The notes below the pieces were generated by a model. That model made no database searches. It worked only from the letters and a program-made list of their open reading frames with translations, and was not told the origin of the DNA. DNA of 11,554 nt from Deltaproteobacteria bacterium (GTDB taxonomy: Bacteria > Desulfobacterota_B > Binatia > Bin18). The stretch spans positions 1 through 11,554 of the forward strand of contig JAAXHF010000360.1 in the NCBI GenBank assembly GCA_012271025.1. The letters are read 5' to 3'. This document shows positions 5,364 through 11,554 of this stretch, piece after piece; positions within the stretch are counted from its first letter, which is position 1; each line of letters starts with the position of its first letter. A program made the position numbers and the translations under genes.

Positions 5364-7430
5364 GTGAAACAGGAGAAACATTGGCAATCATCCCGAACCG
5401 CTCAGCTCAAGCTGTCGCCCATCAAGGAGATGGAGCTGGCCGCCGGTCGCATTCCCGACGTGGTATCGCTGGCCCAGGGGATTCCCAGCTTCGACACGCC
5501 GGAGCCGATCAAGACCTTTGTCCAGCAGAAAATCGCCGAGGGCGCCTGCGCCAAATACTCGCTGACGCCGGGCCTGCCTCAGCTGCGCGAACTGATCGCC
5601 GAATCCCTGCTGCACGAGGGCATGCACTACGATCCGGACAGCGAGATCATTGTCTCGTGCGGCTCGATAGAGGCTATTGCGGCCAGCCTGCTGGCCCTGA
5701 CCCAACCCGGCGATGAGGTCATCCTGGCCTCGCCGAGCTATGCCTCCTACCAGGAGGTGGTCCGCCTGGCCGGCTGCGTGCCGCGCTTTGCAGCGCTGGA
5801 CGAGGAGCACAACTTTGCCTTTGATCCCGCTGCCTTCGAGGCCTGCGTGTCGGCCCGTACGCGTCTGATTCTGTACTGCAACCCCAATAATCCGACCGGC
5901 ACCGTCTTTTCCGAGGCTCAGACCCGGGCGCTGATCGACTTGGCCGAGCGTCACAATCTGTTTCTGCTGATCGATGAGGCCTACAAAGACTTCGTCTACA
6001 GCCCGGAGCCGTATTTCAGCCCGGCCCAGGTGTCTGCGGTGCGCCACCGGGTGGTGCGCGTCTTTACCTTCTCCAAGGCCTACGGCATGACCGGCTGGCG
6101 GGTTGGCTACCTGCATACCGCAGCGCCCTACGCCCGGGAAATCCTGAAGGTCCACGACGCCCTGGTCACCTGTGCCCCGGTCGTCTCGCAGTACGCCGCC
6201 ATGGCCGCCCTGGAGTACGGCGCCGAGCACATCGCCGCGTTTCGGCGGGCGTTCAAAGCGCGGCGTGACCTGACCCTGGAACACCTCGACCGGCTGTCGC
6301 ACGTCTTCGACTATCAAAAACCCGAGGGTTCGTATTTTGTCTTTCCCCGGGTCAAGGACACGGTCCGCTGGGCGCACGACTCCCGACGGCTCGCCCACGA
6401 GGTGCTCGAACAGGCCAAGGTCGCCCTGGTCCCGGGCCTGGCCTTCGGTCCCAGCGGAGAGGCTCACGTGCGGATCAACTGCGGCCGGGAGCCGGCCGAT
6501 ATTGAGCGGGCGTTTGAGCGTCTGACGCGCTATTTCCAGCCCAGCCCAGCGCTCCAGGCGATCCGCTCGCCCCGAGCGTCCGAGTCAGACCGGACGGCTC
6601 CGCCCGGGCCGCACGCTCCGACGCCCCCGCCCGCCTCGGCGCCCCGACGCCGTCTACGCAGTCTGGCGATCCCGTATTTACGCCTGCTGGCCCGGATTTT
6701 TCTGCGTCGCAAAAAACCGCTGGTAATCGCCATTGCCGGCAGCCGCGGCAAGACCGTCACCAAACGCCTGCTGGCCGAACTGCTGGCCGTGCGCTACCGG
6801 GTCCGGACCAACCCGCGCTCGTATAATACCGAGATCGGCCTGCCGCTGGCCGTACTCAACGTCGAGATCGCGCCCCAGTCGGTCTGGTCGGTGCTGCACG
6901 CGCTGGGTCGGGCGAGCTGGAGCGCGCTGCTTTCAGCCGCGCCGGTGGAAATCCTGGTGGTGGAATTCGGCGTGCGCCAGCGCGGCGATATGCGCCGTCT
7001 GCTGCGAACCGTACGGCCCGATATTGCGATTGTGAATACCCTCACGCCCAGCTACAGCACCGATGTCGAACTGCTCAGCACCTTGCAGGCGGAAATCCGG
7101 ACCTTGGGCGACACGGTCGGCCCACGGTGTCGGTTCATCATCGACGGCGACGACCCGCTGCTGGCAGACATGGCCGCGGCTGTCTCCGCTGCGGCGGCCG
7201 GGTCTGCGGACCCGCTCCTGGTGCGGCGGGCGGACTGGTCTCCGAACGGTGACGGGCTGGTCCTGCGCAGCCCGACTCGTCGCTATCCGGTGAGCCGGGA
7301 GTTGATTGGCGAGAGCGAACGCAGCTCGGTTCAGGCTGCGGTGCTGCTGGCCGAGCGCTGGACCGAGCTGAGCCAGACCGATATCAACGGATTTCTGTCC
7401 GCCCAAGGGGGGCGGGCTGCACCGCGCTGA
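5364..7430 (+). CDS. Fusion: PLP-dependent aminotransferase + truncated MurF-like ligase domain
   Basis: A 688-residue protein in one uninterrupted frame. Residues 1-391 are a complete fold-type I class I/II aminotransferase: YSLTPGLPQLRELI (65-78), NPNNPTG (173-179), LLIDEAY with D204, FSKAYGMTGWRVGY (236-249) with the PLP lysine K238 and R246, and VRIN with R370 for the substrate carboxylate. A Pro/Arg/Ser linker (392-429) follows. Residues 430-688 resemble the central ATPase domain of MurF-type ligases: P-loop AGSRGKT (458-464), RSYNTEIGLPLAVLNVE (485-501), VVEFGVRQRGDM, PDIAIVNTLTPSY and FIIDGDDPLL (591-600). The Mur N-terminal and C-terminal domains are absent, and the expected NIGxAH and carbamylated Lys are not conserved. 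The start is GTG, 11 bases after GAGGAG. The aminotransferase is probably active; a ligase role is uncertain. The substrate is unknown. Confidence 0.88.
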   Translation: MKQEKHWQSSRTAQLKLSPIKEMELAAGRIPDVVSLAQGIPSFDTPEPIKTFVQQKIAEGACAKYSLTPGLPQLRELIAESLLHEGMHYDPDSEIIVSCGSIEAIAASLLALTQPGDEVILASPSYASYQEVVRLAGCVPRFAALDEEHNFAFDPAAFEACVSARTRLILYCNPNNPTGTVFSEAQTRALIDLAERHNLFLLIDEAYKDFVYSPEPYFSPAQVSAVRHRVVRVFTFSKAYGMTGWRVGYLHTAAPYAREILKVHDALVTCAPVVSQYAAMAALEYGAEHIAAFRRAFKARRDLTLEHLDRLSHVFDYQKPEGSYFVFPRVKDTVRWAHDSRRLAHEVLEQAKVALVPGLAFGPSGEAHVRINCGREPADIERAFERLTRYFQPSPALQAIRSPRASESDRTAPPGPHAPTPPPASAPRRRLRSLAIPYLRLLARIFLRRKKPLVIAIAGSRGKTVTKRLLAELLAVRYRVRTNPRSYNTEIGLPLAVLNVEIAPQSVWSVLHALGRASWSALLSAAPVEILVVEFGVRQRGDMRRLLRTVRPDIAIVNTLTPSYSTDVELLSTLQAEIRTLGDTVGPRCRFIIDGDDPLLADMAAAVSAAAAGSADPLLVRRADWSPNGDGLVLRSPTRRYPVSRELIGESERSSVQAAVLLAERWTELSQTDINGFLSAQGGRAAPR
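6651..7430 (+). other. Mur-ligase-like module within the fusion protein
   Basis: This segment codes for residues 430-688. It opens with a basic amphipathic stretch (RSLAIPYLRLLARIFLRRKK) just before the P-loop at 6738-6755, the layout I associate with MurF-like proteins that lack the N-terminal UDP-binding domain. The helix could touch the membrane. The protein stops soon after the segment matching the end of the central domain (GESERSSVQAAVLLAERW, 649-666), so no Mur C-terminal domain follows. No ATG or ribosome site near 6640-6720 suggests an independent start. Confidence 0.7.
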
Positions 7431-7455
7431 GGCGCAGCTTCGTGCGGCCGCCCTC

Positions 7456-7485
7456 TTGCAAAAAAAGCACCGCCCATACTATGCT
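7456..7485 (+). promoter_or_regulatory. Putative promoter of the CNNM/glutaredoxin/CutA genes
   Basis: TTGCAA (7456-7461) and TATGCT (7480-7485) are separated by 18 bases. Each matches four of six consensus bases, and the -10 form TATGCT is the same as that proposed for the amidohydrolase. Transcription would begin near 7492 and leave a leader of about 90 bases before the ATG at 7582. Matched by eye. Confidence 0.35.
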
Positions 7486-7526
7486 GCTTCCCAGCTTATG
7501 GATGACCCTCCATATCAAAGTAGTCG

Positions 7527-7564
7527 CCCGAGGCTGACTGCACTGGTGTCATCCTCCCCTCGGG
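7527..7564 (+). promoter_or_regulatory. Leader hairpin overlapping the ribosome site of the CNNM gene
   Basis: CCCGAGG (7527-7533) can pair with CCTCGGG (7558-7564) across a 24-base loop. The 3' arm shares its last three G's with GGGAGAG (7562-7568), the only purine-rich ribosome-site candidate, which lies 13 bases before the ATG. Folding could therefore limit translation. The sequence does not match any metal riboswitch that I know, and no terminator-like T-run follows. Confidence 0.25.
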
Positions 7565-7581
7565 AGAGATGAAAACGCGCC

Positions 7582-8943
7582 ATGGACAGTCCGGCTCTCG
7601 GCATTCTCATTACGCTGCTGTTGGTGCTGGCCAACGCCTTCTTTGTGGCGGCCGAATTCGCCCTGGTCAAAGTCCGCTCTTCACAGATTGAGCTGCTGGT
7701 CCAGACCGGTAAGAAAACGGCCCGCATGGCCCAACACCTGATCGCCCACCTAGACGCCTACCTGTCGGCCACCCAGCTGGGCATCAGCCTGGCCTCGCTC
7801 GGCCTGGGCTGGATCGGCGCACCGCTCGTCACCCGCCTGCTGCTCGGCGCCCTGGCTGCGGTCGGCCTGCACGCCGATCCCGAACTGGCCCATATTCTGG
7901 CCCTGCCGGTGGCTTTTCTGCTGCTGACGTTTCTGCACATCGTGTTCGGCGAGCTGGCCCCCAAAGCGCTGGCCATCCAGCGTCCGCGACCGACCGCCCT
8001 GATCGTGGCCTTTCCCCTGTGGCTGTTCTCGGTGCTGCTGTTTCCGGTCATCACCGCCCTTAACTGGGCGGCCAACAGGGTCTTGTGGCTGCTCGGCATC
8101 GAACCGGCCAGCGAGTCGTCCCGCTACCATTCGGGCCAGGAACTCCGTCTGCTGCTCGAGCAGGGCCGCGAGGACGGAACGATTGAGGAAGCCGAGCACG
8201 AGTTGATCGAAAACGTCTTTGAGTTCAGCGAGACGGTGGTCAAGGAGATCATGGTCGCCCGGACGCATATCGTCGCCCTCGACATCCACGCCTCCTCCAG
8301 CCAGCTTCTCAAAACCATGGTCGAAGAGGGCTATACGCGCATGCCGCTGTACGACGGCGACCTGGACAATATCCGTGGCATCGTGCACGCCAAGGATTTG
8401 TTTCCGCTGCTGGAGCACAAAGACCTGATCATCCTTCAGGACATTGTGCGAACGGCCTTTTTCGTGCCCGAGACCAAACCCATCTCGCAGCTGCTGCGCG
8501 AATTCCAGCGCCGCAAGGAGCAGCTGGCGATTGTAGTCGACGAGTTCGGCAGCACCGCCGGACTGGTGACGATGGAGGATATCCTGGAAGAGCTGGTGGG
8601 CGAAATCCAGGACGAGTACGACAACGAAACGGCCGGGGTGGAAAAGCTGGCCGAAGGCAACTACGTCGTGCAGGGTTCGCTGACCATCTCGGATATCAAC
8701 GACCGGCTGGACGACTTTCAGCTGCCCGAGGGCAGCGACTACACCACCCTCAACGGCCTGGTCAACAAATGGTTTGACCGGATTCCGGAAGTCTCCGAGG
8801 CGTGTGAACGCGACGGACTGCGCATCACCGTGCTCAAGACCGAGAACCACCACGTCGAACAGGTCCGGATTGAGCGCGGCGAACCCGCCGCGCCGCTCTC
8901 GCCGCAGCTGAGCCAGCCCAACGGTCGGCCACCCCAGCCGTGA
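7582..8943 (+). CDS. CNNM/CorC-type (UPF0053, HlyC family) membrane protein with CBS pair
   Basis: A 453-residue inner-membrane protein of the CNNM family, whose members are linked to Mg2+ or Co2+ efflux and metal resistance. The DUF21 membrane domain covers about 5-200, with hydrophobic spans near 6-26, 64-95, 105-122 and 138-170; FGELAPK (122-128) is the usual signature. Two CBS domains follow, about 222-280 (MVARTHIVALD, GYTRMPLYDGDLDNIRGIVHAKDL) and 287-345 (LAIVVDEFGSTAGLVTMEDI), which typically bind ATP or another adenine nucleotide. A CorC_HlyC domain spans about 358-432 (NYVVQGSLTISDIND, YTTLNGLV). The last 20 residues are a proline-rich tail. An in-frame stop at 7570-7572 rules out a longer start. 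It is followed at once by the glutaredoxin-like and cutA genes. The ion is not determined by the sequence, and older labels such as hemolysin are misleading. Confidence 0.93.
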   Translation: MDSPALGILITLLLVLANAFFVAAEFALVKVRSSQIELLVQTGKKTARMAQHLIAHLDAYLSATQLGISLASLGLGWIGAPLVTRLLLGALAAVGLHADPELAHILALPVAFLLLTFLHIVFGELAPKALAIQRPRPTALIVAFPLWLFSVLLFPVITALNWAANRVLWLLGIEPASESSRYHSGQELRLLLEQGREDGTIEEAEHELIENVFEFSETVVKEIMVARTHIVALDIHASSSQLLKTMVEEGYTRMPLYDGDLDNIRGIVHAKDLFPLLEHKDLIILQDIVRTAFFVPETKPISQLLREFQRRKEQLAIVVDEFGSTAGLVTMEDILEELVGEIQDEYDNETAGVEKLAEGNYVVQGSLTISDINDRLDDFQLPEGSDYTTLNGLVNKWFDRIPEVSEACERDGLRITVLKTENHHVEQVRIERGEPAAPLSPQLSQPNGRPPQP

Positions 8944-8957
8944 CAGGATTCCCAACC

Positions 8958-9206
8958 ATGGCCAGACTGACGCTGTACACCCGTCCCGATTGCTCCCTGT
9001 GTGACACCATGCGCGCGACCCTGCTCGAAGTCCAGGCCGAGACGCCGTTGCGGCTGGAGACCATCGATATCTCCGCCGACCCGGAGCTGAGCGCCCGCTT
9101 CGGCCTCGAAATCCCGCTGCTGTATATCAACGGCCGGCGCGCGTTCATGTATGAGCTGAGCGCCGCCGAACTCAGGCGACGTCTGGACCAGGAACACACC
9201 CCATGA
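8958..9206 (+). CDS. Glutaredoxin-like protein (DUF836 type)
   Basis: An 82-residue thioredoxin-fold protein of the small glutaredoxin-like (PF05768) type. LTLYTRPDCSLC (4-15) holds the CxxC pair C12 and C15, and EIPLLYING (51-59) holds the cis-proline P53 next to the active site. The fold ends with a helix (SAAELRRRLDQE). It probably reduces disulfides or mixed disulfides in the cytoplasm; its partner is unknown. The ATG at 8958 has AGGA 9 bases upstream. A GTG at 8940 overlaps the stop of the CNNM gene and would add six residues before the normal start of the fold. Its own stop overlaps the ATG of cutA by four bases (ATGA), which implies coupled translation. Confidence 0.87.
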   Translation: MARLTLYTRPDCSLCDTMRATLLEVQAETPLRLETIDISADPELSARFGLEIPLLYINGRRAFMYELSAAELRRRLDQEHTP

Positions 9207-9538
9207 CCACTCCCGCCTCCCAGACCTGCGTCGTCCTGGTCACCACCGGTTCGGAGGCCGAGGCCGAAACGATTGCCACCGCCCTGCTCGAAGAACGGCT
9301 GGCGGCGTGCGTCAATATTCTCAGCCCGGTTCGCTCTCTGTACCGCTGGCAGGGCAAGATTGCGGACGACCGCGAGTGGCTGCTGGTGATCAAAACCCGG
9401 GCGGAACGCTTTGCCGCAGTCGAGTCCAGGGTGCGCAGCCTGCACTCCTACGAGGTCCCGGAGGTCATCAGCCTGCCGTTGCTGGCCGGGTCGGCAGACT
9501 ATCTCGACTGGATTGTGACCGAAACGGCCGACGGCTGA
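9203..9538 (+). CDS. cutA: CutA1 divalent-cation tolerance protein
   Basis: A 111-residue member of the CutA1 family, trimeric ferredoxin-like proteins associated with copper and other divalent-cation tolerance, although the exact role is unsettled. Clear family blocks are CVVLVTTGSEAEAETIA (9-25), EERLAACVNILSPVRSLYRWQGKI (30-53), EWLLVIKTR (58-66) and the C-terminal HSYEVPEVISLPLLAGSADYLDWI (81-104). Length and order are normal. The ATG overlaps the TGA of the glutaredoxin-like gene, so the two are probably translationally coupled. Sitting behind a CNNM-type transporter, it supports a metal-handling operon. It is cytoplasmic, with no signal peptide. Confidence 0.96.
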   Translation: MTTPASQTCVVLVTTGSEAEAETIATALLEERLAACVNILSPVRSLYRWQGKIADDREWLLVIKTRAERFAAVESRVRSLHSYEVPEVISLPLLAGSADYLDWIVTETADG

Positions 9539-9561
9539 GGACGGGGGGCGGTTCGGCGCGC

Positions 9562-9590
9562 TTGTCCTGACTTCACGTCGGGTGTACCAT
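9562..9590 (+). promoter_or_regulatory. Putative promoter for a leaderless Smr-gene transcript
   Basis: TTGTCC (9562-9567) and TACCAT (9585-9590) are 17 bases apart, each matching four of six consensus bases. The -10 box ends only 8 bases before the ATG at 9599, so transcription would start at or within about 2 bases of the start codon. No purine-rich ribosome site is present in the 20 bases before the ATG, which fits a leaderless mRNA. Confidence 0.35.
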
Positions 9591-9598
9591 CCCAAGCT

Positions 9599-10297
9599 AT
9601 GGCAGGCTTCAATTCCCCCTTCCGCCACCTCAGCAAGCAGGCCCGCAAACGTCACAAACAGGCTCAGTCCGCCCCCAAGCCGAAATCTCCGGCCCTGCGG
9701 GTCACGGAGGCGTCCAGCGACGCCGAGCTGTTCGCGCAGGAGATGAAAGATGTCGTCCCGCTCAAAAAGGACGCCAGCGCACGGGTCGGCCGGCCGTCCC
9801 CGGCCGTGTTACGCCGCAGCCTGATTGACGAGGAGAACGAGGCTCTGGCCGAACTGTACGACCTGGTTGCCGGCCGGTCCGAGTTCGATGTCACCGATAC
9901 TGATGAATACATGGAGGGCTGTGTGGTGGGGCTGGATACCCGGCTGGTCCATAAGCTGCGCCAGGGCGCCTTTTCCCGCCAAGCCTCGCTGGACCTGCAC
10001 GGCATGACGACCGACGAAGCCCGGGCCGAGGTCGAAGGCTTTGTGCTCGGAGCGCTGCGCTCCGGTCTGCGCTGCGTTCTGGTCATCCACGGCCGGGGAC
10101 GCAACTCGCCCGGCCAGATGCCGGTGCTGAAAGATCGGCTGAAATACTGGCTGACCCGTGGCAAGCTGGCCAAGGTCGTGCTGGCCTTTGCCACCGCCCG
10201 GGCCTACGACGGGGGACCGGGCGCCCTGTACATCCTGTTGCGCCACGAGCACGCGCCCAGGCAGCCGCTGATCGTCCTGGAGGGAGCCAAACGCTAA
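9599..10297 (+). CDS. Smr-domain protein
   Basis: A 232-residue protein with a basic N-terminus (SKQARKRHKQAQ, 12-23), a variable acidic middle and a C-terminal Smr domain (about 128-216). The domain shows LDLHGMT (131-137), VIHGRGRNSPG (162-172) and GGPGALYILLR (205-215). The LDLHG and HGRG motifs are typical of Smr nucleases and nicking domains, including stand-alone YfcN/SmrB-like proteins that cut RNA on collided ribosomes, and of the MutS2 tail. Here the domain is stand-alone with no MutS ATPase, so a role in RNA or DNA cleavage is likely but unspecified. The ATG at 9599 has no ribosome site, and a possible -10 box lies 8 bases upstream. It starts 60 bases after cutA and ends 22 bases before the propeller gene. 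Confidence 0.9.
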   Translation: MAGFNSPFRHLSKQARKRHKQAQSAPKPKSPALRVTEASSDAELFAQEMKDVVPLKKDASARVGRPSPAVLRRSLIDEENEALAELYDLVAGRSEFDVTDTDEYMEGCVVGLDTRLVHKLRQGAFSRQASLDLHGMTTDEARAEVEGFVLGALRSGLRCVLVIHGRGRNSPGQMPVLKDRLKYWLTRGKLAKVVLAFATARAYDGGPGALYILLRHEHAPRQPLIVLEGAKR

Positions 10298-10319
10298 GTC
10301 GAACCGATTGGGAGGGCTT

Positions 10320-11554
10320 ATGGCCGTCGCAGCACCGCCTTCAGCTCCGCGTCTCGCCTACACCGGCGAGAAGGGCAACATCTTCATCGCTACCCCTCAG
10401 TCGGGCCAGCCCCGGCAGCTGACCTGGAGCTGGGACGAGTCGGCCCCGGACAAGGGCGACGATCAGCTGAGCCATGTGTGGCCCAGCTGGTCGCCGGACG
10501 GCAGCCGGCTGGCCTGCTTTGGTCTGCGGGGGACGGGCGGTCCGGAGGTGCGCACCAGTCTGTATGCGCTTGCGACCGACGGCATTGAATCGTGGGAGCT
10601 GGCCAGTATCAGCGGCGGCATGCCGATTTACGGCAACTGGTCGCCCCGCGCCGATGCGTTCGCCGCCCTCATCCAGCGGGAGGAATCCGCGCTGTCGCTG
10701 GAGATCGCCGTCCTGGGCCAGCCGGGTGACATGATGTCCGTGCTGCACGGCGCACCACTGTTCTGGTCCTGGTCGCCGAGCGGGAAGCGGCTGGCCGCCC
10801 ATGTGGGCAGTCGCACTGGCTCGGACCAGGCGGCTCGGGTGGTCTTGCTGGATGTCGCCTCACAACAGATCGTCCGCGATATTTCAGACCGACCGGGTGA
10901 TTTTCGCGTGCCGGCCTGGTCACCGACCGAAGAGCTGCTGGTGTATGTCGAGCGGCAAGACAACGGCGACAATACGCTCCGCCTGTTCGACGTACCGAGC
11001 GGCCAGACGGCGCCGGTTGCCGTGCTGCCCGGCTCGGTCGCTGCGGTGTGGTCGGCCGACGGACAAGCCCTGGCCTTCGGCAGTACCGCCAGACCGGGCT
11101 CGCTGCTGTTCTCCGGGCTGCGGATTCTCGATCTGGGCAGCGGCCGGATTGTATCGCTGCCGGACGAGACGGGGCACGCGATTACAGGTTTCTTCTGGTC
11201 ACCGCGCGGCGACGCCCTGCTGTATTTGAGCGTTGACGTCCGCCACAGCCATATGTGCTGGCATCGGCTGTCGCGCTCCGACGGCACCAGCCGCGAGCTG
11301 GTCCGCTTTTTGCCCAGCCGCGAGCAGACCTTTATCTTTTCGTTTTTTGACCAGTACGCCGACTCGCATCCGCCCGTCGCCCCGGACGGCAGCGCGCTGG
11401 CTTTTGCCGGGCACCGTATCGGGCCGGTCGCGCTCGACACCGGCTCCCCGGCCCGGGTGTATATCGTATCCCTGGACGAAACGGACGACCCGCCCGCAAT
11501 CCAAGCCGTCGGCAGCGGTAATTTTGTGTGCTGGGAGCCGCCCACCGTTAAGAC
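10320..11554 (+). CDS. WD40/TolB-type (PD40) beta-propeller protein (3' partial)
   Basis: The frame from the ATG at 10320 stays open for 411 codons to the window edge, so the C-terminus is missing. GGGAGGG lies 3 bases before the ATG. The protein shows about eight PD40-like strands of the WSPDGxxLAF kind: PSWSPDGSRLAC (55-66), NWSPRADAFAAL (106-117), WSWSPSGKRLAA (149-160), AWSPTEELLVYV (199-210), VWSADGQALAFG (243-254), FWSPRGDALLYL (292-303), VAPDGSALAFAG (353-364) and CWEPP near 404. This resembles the TolB C-terminal propeller, but the TolB N-terminal domain and any signal peptide are absent, so it appears cytoplasmic. No catalytic module is visible yet; a peptidase or other domain could follow beyond the window. 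It is probably co-transcribed with the Smr gene. Confidence 0.85.
   Translation, partial: MAVAAPPSAPRLAYTGEKGNIFIATPQSGQPRQLTWSWDESAPDKGDDQLSHVWPSWSPDGSRLACFGLRGTGGPEVRTSLYALATDGIESWELASISGGMPIYGNWSPRADAFAALIQREESALSLEIAVLGQPGDMMSVLHGAPLFWSWSPSGKRLAAHVGSRTGSDQAARVVLLDVASQQIVRDISDRPGDFRVPAWSPTEELLVYVERQDNGDNTLRLFDVPSGQTAPVAVLPGSVAAVWSADGQALAFGSTARPGSLLFSGLRILDLGSGRIVSLPDETGHAITGFFWSPRGDALLYLSVDVRHSHMCWHRLSRSDGTSRELVRFLPSREQTFIFSFFDQYADSHPPVAPDGSALAFAGHRIGPVALDTGSPARVYIVSLDETDDPPAIQAVGSGNFVCWEPPTVK

Noticed and set aside
5388..6467. 359-codon open frame on the - strand opposite the aminotransferase
   Set aside because: It is the mirror of a real coding frame, rich in Gly, Arg and Gln, with no motif of its own.
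7527..7564. Known metal riboswitch (yybP-ykoY or M-box) upstream of the CNNM gene
   Set aside because: The conserved core segments of those RNAs are not present; only a simple hairpin can be supported.
7750..8955. 401-codon open frame on the - strand opposite the CNNM gene
   Set aside because: It is an antisense shadow: the sense frame carries DUF21, CBS and CorC_HlyC motifs, while this one is low-complexity.
9538..9568. AGGAC/GTCCT inverted repeat after cutA as a terminator
   Set aside because: A 5-base stem with a 21-base loop and no T-tract is within chance expectation for GC-rich DNA.

Overview
The window is a gene-dense stretch of GC-rich bacterial chromosome with thirteen protein-coding genes, two of them cut by the window edges. 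No rRNA, tRNA, CRISPR array, transposase or integrase was found, and no stretch over 300 bases lacks a gene; the longest gap is about 157 bases (1001-1157). The sequence alone does not name the organism. High GC, the amidohydrolase/SDR content, an uncharacterised family with a PCGSGGRL motif and a short dispersed-type palindrome resemble uncultured soil or marine lineages (Tectomicrobia-, Binatota- or Rokubacteria-like). That is a weak guess from memory.

Left part (1-1922): the tail of an unrecognised gene (+), then an amidohydrolase-2 family protein (-), divergent from a classical short-chain dehydrogenase/reductase (+). They share a 157-base intergenic region holding a nearly perfect palindrome and a plausible promoter in each direction.

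Middle (1923-5241): a stand-alone DUF2235 (Tle1-like) alpha/beta hydrolase (+) of lower GC and foreign-looking codon use. It converges on a three-gene leftward unit: an uncharacterised 232-residue protein, a two-domain FIST sensor protein and a 73-residue small protein.

Right part (5364-11554, all +): a 688-residue fusion of a fold-type I PLP aminotransferase to a truncated MurF-like ligase domain; then a CNNM/CorC-type membrane protein with CBS domains, a tiny glutaredoxin-like protein and CutA, very tightly packed and probably one operon linked to metal and redox homeostasis; then an Smr-domain protein that looks leaderless, and a cytoplasmic-looking WD40/TolB-type beta-propeller running off the right edge.

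The most unusual object is the aminotransferase-Mur fusion: its Mur part has an intact P-loop but lacks the usual N- and C-terminal Mur domains, and it seems to have lost the His and carbamylated-Lys positions. Secondary points are the amidohydrolase without its HxH metal motif, the FIST protein with an uncharacterised partner and no visible signalling output, and the palindrome over the amidohydrolase promoter. I see no clear, complete new multi-gene system such as a defence island or biosynthetic cluster.
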